Position numbers and translations under genes: made by a program
In this document: positions 31,101-43,100 of the stretch, in pieces
Numbering within the stretch: the stretch's first letter is position 1
Layout of the letters: every line of letters starts with the position of its first letter
The notes under the pieces: generated by a model
Told to the model about the DNA's origin: nothing
Database searches by the model: none
Seen by the model: the letters and a program-made list of their open reading frames with translations, nothing else
DNA from: Isoetes taiwanensis
Taxonomy: Eukaryota > Streptophyta > Lycopodiopsida > Isoetales > Isoetaceae
Direction of reading: 5' to 3'
DNA length: 64,000 nucleotides
Assembly: GCA_021234155.1 (NCBI GenBank)
Contig: JAJEKV010000146.1
Coordinates: 1,302,001-1,366,000, forward strand

Positions 31101-34100
31101 GACTTGCTCTCTATGTTTACTGCAGTGGATCTAGAACAGGCATACCGAAAATGGAGTCGGCCCCTGCCGCCCTTCTAGGGTAAGGCAAGGACAAGAAGGA
31201 AAGGAAGCGGGAAATGAATTTGTCATTCTTGTTCTTGTCTTGTACTTTCCTATGGTCTGATGGTAAATTCCGTTTCGTGACAATAGAAACGGAAATATTC
31301 CGTTTTGTTAGAAAATTTGGACGGGAGCTGATCCGACAATAATTTGAGGTGGCGGTAAAAATGCCACCTCAGCCGGATAGGGTATGGAGTTCCCCGGACT
31401 TTGCCCAACACAGCTCTATACAGCCTTGCCTGATATTTTAAAATCTGAAATACGAGTGCTCGAACCTCTACCTAAATAACTCAATATCCTAATAAGACTA
31501 CTTTAACCAATATACCTAGTGAACTAATATGATTATTTTTTATCTTCAACCCATTCAATTGTTTTAGGGATATATAGTCTATGGTTTCAGGAATTGTTAT
31601 TTTTACATCGATATCAAATCCTCCTGGAACCCTCTGTTATTTTGCTACATATTCTAAATGAGGTGCACTCTAGACTACCACAGTCGTCGGATTCGTCGAT
31701 CCTACGACCTAGATTGTATGTTGGGGCCTCTAGGCACCTCTCGTTTCGCTTATGGTCAATTATGATTGGAGGCACCTATGATTTTGAAATATGAAATACG
31801 AGTTCGCTAAAGGTTTTGAGGAATATCAAACCTCTATATGGCTTTGCCTCGGATTTTAGAATATGAAATACGGGGGCTCGAATCTCTACCAAAACAACTC
31901 AATATCCTAATAAGACTACTTTAACCAATATACCTAGTGAGCTAATGTGATTTTTTTTTTATCTTGAATCTATTATTTTTTATAACAGCCCATTCAATTA
32001 TTTTAGGGATATATGGTCTATGGTTTCAGGAATTGTTATTTTTACATCGATACCAAATCCCCCTGGAACCCCCTGTTATTTTGCTACATATTACATTCTT
32101 CAGAATTGCCTAGTATTTGGGCATATCAGGGCACATTATGCCGAGTTAGTTACACCTAACCAATCTTTGGGACGGGGGGTCTTTTAATCTTGGAAAATAA
32201 TAGGTCTGATGTATCCTTTGCTTCATTTCCATAGGCCCTTTTAATCTTCGAGGACGGGGGGGGGGGGAAGGCACCAAATCAATTTTATATTCTTTTGCAA
32301 GTATGGTATGTTTCCTTTTCTAATTAATAAGTCTATCAAAATTATTACATAATTAGAATTCCCTAAAACGTAGATGAGCTAAAACAGAAGAAAGTAAAAA
32401 AATTAAAACGGAAAAGGATTACTTGGCTTTTATATTGAAGATCCCCGGTGGTTGATGTTGGATCAAGTCCTTTTCTCTTTATAACGGCACTATTCGAATT
32501 TTCCATTCCTTTTATTTGGTCCACAAGTGTATCAATTCCAGCTACCCCAATAAGACGGTTATTTGAATCAAAAGCTATAAGAAACGATAACAATTTAGTA
32601 AATATATTCATGAGAATGTAAATCCCAAGAATCGTTGTTACCTGGAAAAGTTACGGTAATAACTCTCCCCATACCATTGTAATCTGTGTAAGCAGATGTC
32701 CATAATGGAGTTTGATCTACACTTCTAAGCCTTAAGAAAGCAATATAATCAAAATAGGAACGAAGTTGCCACAAGGCATTTGATGAATCACCCAAAATTT
32801 CAAAGCTACTATTAACGCTAGATACAAATTGTTGAAGGTCTGAATCCTTCGTTGTGTTTGCACCAAAGCGATAGATAAATGCTTTGATATCTTGAGAAAG
32901 AAGGTCATTTGTGACACTTTCAATTGCAGTGTTATTGAGGTTTGCAATTGGACTCTGGCTTGTAAAAACAATGACAATCTGCAATAATATTATATCAATC
33001 TCGATTTGTTTCAAATCTCAATGAGTAGTTATAGGTTATTACATGTCGCATAGTTATTATCATTAGAATAGAAAAACAATGGCAATCTAATATCTATATC
33101 ATAGAAATTAACTGCGAGATGAATTTTAAGCAAGGTGTTTGATCAAGTAGATGATAAGAGCCATTTAGTTTATATCTAGAACATTCGATTTCGAAACTTC
33201 TAAGACATTGAAAGTGAGCATAACACAAACGCGTAAACATGGACTTTTGGTGGAATTGAAACAGGAAACTATATAGCAAAGCTTAGCCCCATGTTGAAAA
33301 AGGAACGCATTTTTTCAACAGTTAAGAAGCAAAAACTTAAAAAGATATTCAAAGGAAAGGTTGACTGCTGATAAAGATGAGGATCTCGTGATATAGGGTA
33401 GGGAAAAAATAAGTCTTGAAGTTCAAATGCCATGTAATGAAATTCAACTAAATTGAAAAGGAGGAGGGGTGCAATCTTGGAATATAAAATGCAGTGCTAA
33501 AAGATAAGTTAGCATAACCTATCACATATGCCCATCTGTGCATCGATGGAACGGAACGGGCATGCAATACCTAAAATAAACAATAGTGTTATTTACATCA
33601 CACCTATTGTGTATGAGTATATGAAAGGGATAATAGCCAAAGATAACACGGTTCATAGTGATGGCTATTAAGAATTTTGTGTACTAATTGTGTGAAATAG
33701 AAAGTATGTCCTTCAATGAAAGAGTATAATGCCAAATTTAATGGGGTGTAATAGGCAATTAGTAAATTTCAGTGAGGTCATGTTATAACGCAACATGTAT
33801 GGATATTCCAGGTTTTATTTATTTTCTTATGCTTGGTAACTTCAAAGAATTATCTAAGGGTCATGTTATAACCAAAGACGAAAAATAAATAGCCACAAAT
33901 TATCGGAACCAGTGGACTTTTCATGATTAAGCTTGTTACCTCGATATTAAGGACATTTGATAAGGAATGGGTACCAAGATTTCAATTTTGTCTAAAACTA
34001 GATGACTCTATCCCACGTGACCAAAAGCATGAGATATTCAATATTAGAAACCATTACCTTAAGTTTGCTTGTCGCGTTTTTGAAATTTTGTATTGTCCAT

Positions 34101-37100
34101 AAGAAAGCATTATCCACAAGGTGTTCATAAGTGGAATTTATTTGGATTTTAGTTATGTATTGTCTTAGCATTGATATGGTCTCGTTACTTTCAATGACCT
34201 AAAATCAAATGAAATGGTGCATTAGAATATTGAAGAACATATTTGCCTCATCTTTTTTCCTAGTTGTATAGCTGCAGATGAAGATATTATGCTTTGGCTT
34301 TCTTATGCATTTTAGATTTACTAGTCACTTCCATTAAAGCCTCAGGCATCTCGATCATTATTACATTTAACATCTACATTAGTATTGATTTTCAACACTC
34401 AAGAGCTGTTGGAACAATGGTTTCAGATCTGCAAAATGCTTGACACTGATGTCATTTGCTAGCCAGGATGGATATTTGTAAATGTGAGGAGGAGGAATAG
34501 GAGGAGGCCAATTTAACTGTCCATTGTGGATACCAACTAGTAATATTTGAGACCATTCATAACTTCTCAGTAGACCAACCAATTTACCCTCAATGAAGGT
34601 TGCCTTTTTTGGGTGGTGATCTATGAAGAAGAAATATAGTGCATACACATATAAGTTATCAATGCTCAAGAACTCCAAACACTATATCAACAGCATCAGA
34701 AGGTGGTAGCTTTGATTATAAGAAGAAGAGAAACGTGGAATGATAATTCATGTTATCTTCCATAATTGAAACAATGGTTGTCAAATGTTCGTCATATAAT
34801 TTTCCTCCACCATCAATGTGGAGATTTATACATTTTGGGTCGAATAGTATGCTCATTATTACACGCATATGAAAGAGCTAGACATACTAAATGGCACAAA
34901 AGCAAGAAAATAGAATAGAATAGATTTTCTAACGTCCACGAAATAGAGAAGGCTCTTGAGATAGAAAAATAGATAATGACATCTCAGTACTAAGAAGCAC
35001 AGAAGGAGACATTATAGCACACTCAACCCTAGATGAGGGAGTCATAGATCATTCAATCGTAGATGAGGAAGCATTGAGAGGAGGTGCAAGACGAGAATCC
35101 TGAAGTGGCATTGTAGTATATGCAGTAGATACATAGGAGATTTAGGTTGTAAGAAAGTACTAGTAAATGTGAGAGATTTGTATGGAAATATTGAAGCACG
35201 TTCTGGACCATGTAGGATAGAGAACATCAGCTTATTATATCAGTTGCTTCTTTTGACAATAATGCGCTGCGGAAATGCTTGATCAATGGGGATAGAAATA
35301 CAAATGCATGCACCATTGATAATAGAGCGAGAAATGCTAGTTATCTCAGAGAAAATGCAGTGACGGAGAAACCTAGGATCATTGGGAAGAAGTGTGATAC
35401 CAAACTCAAGTAGAGTAGTGACAGAGCTGCATGATTGGAACTGGAATTTGTGCAGAAGTTCAGAGAGATACTTGGTTTGAGAGAGCTAGAGTAGACATTG
35501 GGTCTGTGAGTAAGACACTTCAATTCGCAGAAAGTAATGGATGGATCCCAGATGCTTCATTTTGAGGTGGGAACTCAGCTGCTCCTTGGTGCGGCAGAGC
35601 TCTGCTTCTTCACTTGCAACAATCAAAAGGTCATCCACATAGCAAAGGGTTATCAGAAGAGGCGTGGCTGAGGTCGAAAATAGACACTAGCATCAGCTTG
35701 ACTTCTCTGAAAATGCATCTGGAGCAAGGTTTGATCTAGGCGAGTGTACCAAGAGCAGGATGCCTGACGCAGTCCATAAAGAGCCTTTTGAAGACGGCAA
35801 ACACGATTTAGAGTGCCAAATCCAAATCCTTTGGGATGTTCAAGATAGACCTCTTCTTGATGGTCTCCATTCAAAAATGCATTCTGAACGTCCATCTGGT
35901 GAATGAACATTTTCTCTGAGCAAGTATAAGCCAGAAGTGTTTGGATGGAAACCATTTTTGCCACAGGAGCATACGTCTTCTCAAAATCAATTCCTTTAAT
36001 TTGATTAAACCTGCGAGCCACCAATCTTGCTTAAACATGCAATGCTGCAATCAGGGTGGTTTTAATCTTAAAAACCCATTTGCTAGAGACGATGGGATGA
36101 TGAGGGGGACCTGGAACAAGGGACCAAGTACCAACTTTATGGATTGCTTGGAGTTCTGCTTGCGTAGCCTTTTTCTAGTCAGTTTTAAAAGGATCAAGTA
36201 GAGCTTGGGAGTAAGACTGTGGCTCAATAAGAGATGTAGAAGAGATAAAGCTGTAATCTTCGGGCTTGTGCGAATTGGACAATCGATGTGGCTATTAAAA
36301 GATGGAGAAGGTAGGGAAGGACGCCCGTATATAGAGTCCGGAATGTGGTATTTTCAGACTTTTTTTGTGGTGTTTCCGGCCATCTGATATCAGCCAAGTG
36401 GTATTTCCGGCCAAAAAAAGTGGTGTTTCTGGCCAAAAAAAGTGGTGTTTCTGGCCAAAAATATGGTATTTCTGGCCAAAAAGTGGTATTTCTGGCCAAA
36501 AACCAAGCGCGAAACTGCGCGGCGGAGTCAAAATCTTTGGTCAGATCCTTCTTGTAGCTCCCTGGACGACTTGAAATGCTTCAAAAACCCTTCCAATCGC
36601 TTTGTTTTCCTTTTTAACACTAGTTTGATGAAGAGAGGAAGTGATTTGAGCTCAGATAGAGCCGGATCAAGCAAAAAATGACCTAAAACAGTTGATTCTG
36701 GGCTTAAAACTGTGAAGTGCACAGTGGCTGATAACGGGTGGCCAGAAACACCACAAAAAAAGTCCGAAAATACCACATCCCGGACTCTAAATACGGCGGT
36801 CCGAGAAGGTATAGTTATGAGTGGAGGGGAATGAATGGGAGTTGCAGTAGTCATGATAGGATCAGAAATAGGAGGACGGATGGGAGTTGCAATCGCCATG
36901 ACGGGATCAGAAGTAGGGGATGAAATAGATATAGGTCACAGAGAAATCAGAGGAGGACTCAAAGGAGATAGAAGGTAGAGGATCAGAGGATTCAGTGAGA
37001 ACAAAATCGTGTGGCAGAGATGTGGTGTGGCATGGAAGATTCTCGCAAAATTGAGCATGACAGCTAATGACAAGTTTGTGGCTGTGGAGATCAAGAAAAT

Positions 37101-40100
37101 GGTAGGCCTTGCTTGTATTTGAGTATCCAATGAACAATCATTTACAGGCTTGGGCAGACAATTTTGAATCTGGTCTTGGAAGAAGAACAAAAGCTCTGCA
37201 ACCAAATGTGCAGAGGTGCTCAAGGGAAATGTTTTTTGAACTCCAAATTTCTTTAGGTATGGCATGATCAATACCTCAATGTGGAAGACGATTAATGAGA
37301 TATACTGCTGTAAAACTGGCTTCTCTCTAGAATTCAATGGAAACACACATGTTAAGGAGGATCGATCACAGTTCGGTTTGCTCGTTCGATCCGACCATTT
37401 TGCTCGAGCGAATATGGCACTGAAAACTTATAATGAATTCCATTCTTTGCATATATTGACGAAATAGCATGGAATTGAACTCGCCTTCATCATTGGTTCT
37501 CAAAGTGATAAGCTAGGGGCTAGTTTGGCACTCCACATGTTTGTGAAAAATGAGAGAATGAGAACACTTCACTTTTTGCTCCAAAAGATAAGGGAACAAC
37601 TTTCTAGTGTGATCATCCAGAAAAAGCAGCATAGACTTACACTCTCCTGGTGTGGAAATAGAGAAAGGACCAGACACATCACTGTGGACCAGGACAAGGG
37701 GTTGGAAAGCCCTTGAATCAGAGGGAGGAAAAATACTACCGAGTAATTTTTCCTCGTAGGCATGATGTACAAGAATTGTCAGGGCATTGAAATGGAGGAA
37801 CAAGGCCTTTTGAAGCAAGCAGCTTGTAACGTCCAGAAGAAGGATGCCCAAGGCAAGAGTGCCAAAGTGGATATAAAGACTGATCTTGGGAAAAAACAAG
37901 CATTTGGCTTGTAAAGATTGCTTGAGAACATTAGATTGTGCATTCAAAATCTGACATGTATCTACATAAAAATGAGGGTAAATTGTAAAAATGCCCTTAT
38001 ATTTTTCTATAATTGTCAAAATACCCTTGTATTTTATATATTTATCAAAATGCCCTTAATTCTTGTACTTTCCTGCCGTATATACATGTTTTGCCTTGCA
38101 GTTGTAAATGTAATATCAGAATCAGGGATAGGTTCTGTACGTATGAAACTATTTTTTCAGACGTATAAAGTGCAAAAATACGTATTTTTTGTATTTAATA
38201 CTCGCCGGCCGGAAAAAAAAAGTTTCGCGTAAGCGAAACCTTCTGTTTCGCTTACGCGAACTTTCTTTCGCGTAAGCGAAGTCTAAGTTTTCGCTTACGC
38301 GAATCCCCTCGCCGGCTTTCGCGTAAGCGAAGCCTTAATGTTCGCTTACGCGAAACTCTTTTCGCGTAAGCGAAGTATAAAGGTTCGCTTACGCGAAACT
38401 TTTTTTTGTTCGCGTAAGCATTCTTTGCGTTTCGCTTACGCGAAGGGCGGTTCGCGTAAGCGAAGCAGAAGTTTTCGCTTACGCGAAGTTTTCTATATAT
38501 ATTTCGAGGCGCGTTCGCTTACGCGAAGTTGACTGTTTCGCTTACGCGAAGATGTTTTCGCGTAAGCGAAACAGTTCATTTCGCTTACGCGAAACTATTT
38601 CTGGTTCGCGTAAGCGAAAAATACTGTTTCGCTTACGCGAACCAGACTTCGCGTAAGCGAAACAGTTGTTTTCGCTTACGCGAAAGTTTTCGACGCCGGA
38701 AATTTTTTTAGCCGTATTTTTGACGTATTAAACGTCAAATTTGTGCCGTATCAAACGAAAAATACGTATTGCGTATAAAACGTATACAGTATTGAACCTA
38801 TCCCTGATCAGAATGCATCGAAAGCATCAATAGCCAGAATTTGCAACGATTCAAATGATATAATTTGTTTGCGGCACGACAGTGGTTTTGGCAGCACAAT
38901 TTTGCGAGCAATCAGGGCACCCACTCAGCCTTCTGGACAACACCAACGGCCTTGCGGTGGGGATCTTCACCCTCGCATTCCAGTCGTTCTGCTCCAACGA
39001 TGCCAGCTCCTTCGTCTTCATGCTCGGCTGGCTGCCTTCGGTTGTCAGGTTTGTGCTTCTGTTTATGGTGAAGCAGCTCCCTGACCATCACGCATCAAAG
39101 CCCCAAAACGATCTCAAAAACATGTACCGGCTCCTTTCCATCATTGTCGTCCTCGCCTTCTACCTCATGATCATTATCCTGTTCCAGCTCAAGCTCTCCA
39201 TCCATGCCCTGCGACTGTCATTCACCGGTTCTATGCTCCTCATCTTCCTTTCCATTCCGATCATCCTGTATTCTGAGCACACCTCTTCATTTCCTGAAGT
39301 AGGAGTCACAGACGAAATCTGGAAGAATGGAGAAATCGAGCCTCTCATCAGCTGTGAAGAAAAGGCCCAGGGAGAAGAGCCTGGTATCAAATACGGGGAT
39401 CATTACGTTGAAGGGTCTTTGAGTTCGATTTGTTGCAGACAAGAACTCAACTTGCAGATGATTGATTCGGCAGGCCAGAGGAAGAGTCTACATATAATCG
39501 GGAGATTCTAGAAGCAGTGAAAGCGATCGGGAGATTCCAGAAGCCGTGAAAGCCATCTAGAAGATAAAGGGGAGAAGAGAAGATAAGAGCTGCTGTAAAA
39601 AGCACAAAGGGGGTATTTTGATAATTACACTAGATATGGGGGCATTTTTACAATTAGAGAAAAATACAGGGGCAATTTTACAATTTTTCCTAAAAAAAAA
39701 AGGTTTGTTATACACTGCCCACATTCATTAGCCCCATCTGTAGACATACTCGGGGCAGATGCCATAACCCAAACTGAGGCAGAGATATTTGCAGCCACAC
39801 TCCAAGTAGATGACATGGTACAAATTGAAGGGGGGGCTGACACACCATCAAATATAGATTGCATGTTGACATGCAGGACGAAGCTTAGGATCATGCATAG
39901 ATGCAAGATGGATCTCAGGACCATACACAGGTGGCAGAGGACACAGCTTCAGAAAGCACACAAAGCACATGGTTTAGATCAGCCCGATCAGGACTAACAT
40001 TTGAACCTCTGTCTCATCGGGATCCCACGAGCATGTTCGGGTCTCGATATAGAGGGAGCAGCACACTATTTCACGGATACAATGCACATTCAAAGCCCAA

Positions 40101-43100
40101 AAATCTTTACAGTTCGAAGGATGGCGCCCCAGAGGCCAGATCGGCCACACCACCTTCTAGTGCATTTTGCAGTGTCACGGGATATGTTGTATGTGCTATA
40201 GCATGGGAGTCACCTCAAGGGCACTCACTTCTCTATGGAAGGAGACCTCTCCCCAGCTCAGTTAACCCGACACCACGAGGAGCTATGCAAGGTCCAAGAG
40301 GCAAGGCTTCAAAGAAAATGGGCAGTGTATTGGAGGGACACGACACTTATTTCTAATCAAAGGCCTCACAACCCTATAGTTGGGTTATTTTAGCGGCTTC
40401 CTCTTCTTGTGTAGTTTCTTCTTCTTTTCTTTATTTATTACTGTCATGATCTATGATGGGACTTAGTCCCCAGGTTTACTTGGGCTCATGCCCTTTTTTC
40501 TATTCCCATCCCATGGCCCGATTGGGTCTATAGACGTAAAAAACTTTATCTTTATCTTTATTTTTCTCTTTGCTGATGCAATTTTATTCTTCCTTATTCT
40601 TTTTTTTTCTTCTTTTTTTTTTTTTTTGGGGGTGACCTACTAGTGATTGGACAAGGCTTACTCCCTTCTCATTGTATGTAGAGACTTGAACGTAGTCATT
40701 TACTGCCAAAGTGTCTATAAGTTCCATGGTAACATTTCTAGCCGAATCAATAGCAGGTTGCAAGCTTAATGGATCAGACTTGCTCATATAACTCGAGACA
40801 TCAAGTAGTATATGTAAATGTTTTATGACAGCTGTTGCGCCAATATACCTGAAAGCATGAAATGAGCCTTCATGTTACAAAAATAAATTATCACTCTAAA
40901 GTAATTTATATGTTGACATTGACTAAGAATACAAACCAAATTGAAGATAGAATAGACATAGAGTATAGTTATGTTTCCTTGCAGATACACAATATAGTTA
41001 TAGTTCAAATTTTTCAATAATGAAGCAAAGACCTTCACTTGTTTTAAGACTTGAAACACTAGGATATCAAAGGTTCATCACATGTGTTAAATAAATTAGA
41101 CAAATAAGGATAGGATAGAGAGTTAGAAATGTCATTATCATGAAATAATCTAAAGGCTATCATGCTAAAGTATATAAATGAAAAGAGAGCAATTTCATCT
41201 AGAAAGACGTGTGCTTTCGCATTTCATATATAGTTCCTAGTTTTCCCGACTTGCTCATATTGTTTTCTACATTATGGGACTCTATAACTTGGGCATTGTC
41301 TATTTTCTACTTTACGAGACTCTAAACATGGGCATTGTCTATCTTTAATATCTATAACTCCATGCATTTAAAAGCTTATCTTCTTAGCATATTATGTGAA
41401 TCCATTTCACTTCATTTGCATTCTGCATACTTGGTATTTTCTCATTCTTCTTCACTATTGTGCTCAATTTTTATAGCTTTTTGGCTAAGGTACATTTTGT
41501 AGCAACGCAGGGTCTTCATCTAATCACGTATGTGCAAGCGAAATAAATAATAAGGATAAGGAGGTATATTTGTCCATTTGCTGGTGCACACTGCCTTAGA
41601 ATTGAAAAATGCGAGGAGCGTGAAAATAGGGTATGTCAATGATGCCAGGTGGAGCCATTAAAGATGAAGCCACACTCTTTCAATTTGCTCAACGTTTGCG
41701 ACAATTTGAGCACGATATATTGACCTAATAACTATCATGGACCTACTCGAAAACAAGGAAAATACATGAAAGATATTTGGAAAATACGTAAGGAATATGT
41801 GGAAATCTGATGTATAATCAAGAATAAAAATACAATGGTCCAAAGGCAAGGAACACAAGACAGATGACTAGAAGGCTCAAGACTAGCGTTCAACCTGAAT
41901 GGTCCAAGAAAAATGTAAGTCTTCTGTATATACCTAGACCAATGGTCAGAATTAGGCCACTCTAATGGATGAGATCGTGCCAAGTGTAGTACATGCACAT
42001 AGGTTCTAGAATGTTCCAGAACCTCCTTGAAACTAGTACGCATATTAAGAAGATAATGTCATCAAGGAACATAAGTAGCTCAGTTGGCAAAGGTATATAG
42101 CTTGCAATTAAGGAGTTGCAAACTTCTTGCAACTGTTTTTTTTTTTGCATCCGTATGACGACCATCTTTGTACATATGAGTATAATATCCATATCACCAT
42201 CCCCCGTGCAACTAACTTTTTATGTGATGACCGTCTTTGTATATACAAATATAATAAACTTATGGTCATCACACCATCCCCCGCCTATGATGATGAGTCT
42301 TTGGAGTTAGAGCAGGAGTACTCAAACTCCGCTTCACTTGGTGTTCCACATCTCCTTTTTGAAACCCAATACGACGACTCCATTTCTAGATCGAGTACCT
42401 CCACCACCAGTCAAGATTGATGATCATGAAGAATTTGAAGTTCAAAATTGTTTGGATTGTATGTTCTGCAGCATCGTCTTTATTATTTGGTTGATTGGGA
42501 AGGATATTCTTCACGTGATTGAACATGGGAACTTGTCAAATATCTATTTATCACTCCTAACAAAATCTGAACCGGAACGGTTCGACATGAATGTGAATCC
42601 TCTATATATACCGAGATCGATGGCCAGGATCGTGCCACTCCAATGGATGAGATCATGCCAAGTGTCGCACATGCACATAGGTCATGGAATGTTCCATGAC
42701 CTCTTATAAACTGGTATCAATATGAGGAAGATGCAAGGTAATATCTCAAGAAATAGGTATCTCAGTTGGCAACGGTATGTGGCTTGCAACTAGGGAGTTG
42801 CAACTCGAAGCCTAACTCATGCAACTACTTTTTTTGCATCTGCATGACGACCAGCTTTGTACTATGAGTATAATAATCATATGGCCATCACAATAACACA
42901 TAACCCACTGCTACATGTACTCGCATGTGCCTGCGGTAATGGCATTATCATCTGATATCCTAGAGGTTCTCGACATGCAAGATGAAATATATCCTAGATC
43001 ATCACATTGATATGTACAAATGTAAAAATGTATAGGCTATCATTGACTCTATCACTGCTAATGAATTTTTCCTCGAAAACACTTCGGGGCGGGGGTTTTC

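Larger units (their letters stand above)
29490..32290 (+). mobile_element. LINE remnant C split by L1 and by R1/hAT insertions
   Basis: The LINE pieces IETCRWVEE..VCQHCQL (29495-29571), then GCAATTGAAGATG.. (30580) and CATTCTTCAGAATTGCC.. to the tail CCATAGGCCC..TCTTCGAGGACG (32095-32257), form one C-terminal remnant. An L1 3' fragment (29572-30564) and the R1 repeat pair (about 30591-32095) were inserted into it. A 12-G run at about 32256-32267 ends the tail. Confidence 0.7.
37976..39690. mobile_element. Pack-MULE-like element carrying a gene fragment
   Basis: The left end GGGTAAATTGTAAAAATGCCC.. (37976 to about 38040) is the imperfect inverse of the right end (about 39605-39690), over some 60 bp. 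The flanks are TAAAAATGA (37967-37975) and TAAAAAAAA (39691-39699), a 7/9 match to a 9-bp duplication as made by Mutator-like elements. Inside are a nodulin-like transporter fragment and a nested hAT (38123-38806). No transposase is present. Confidence 0.75.
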
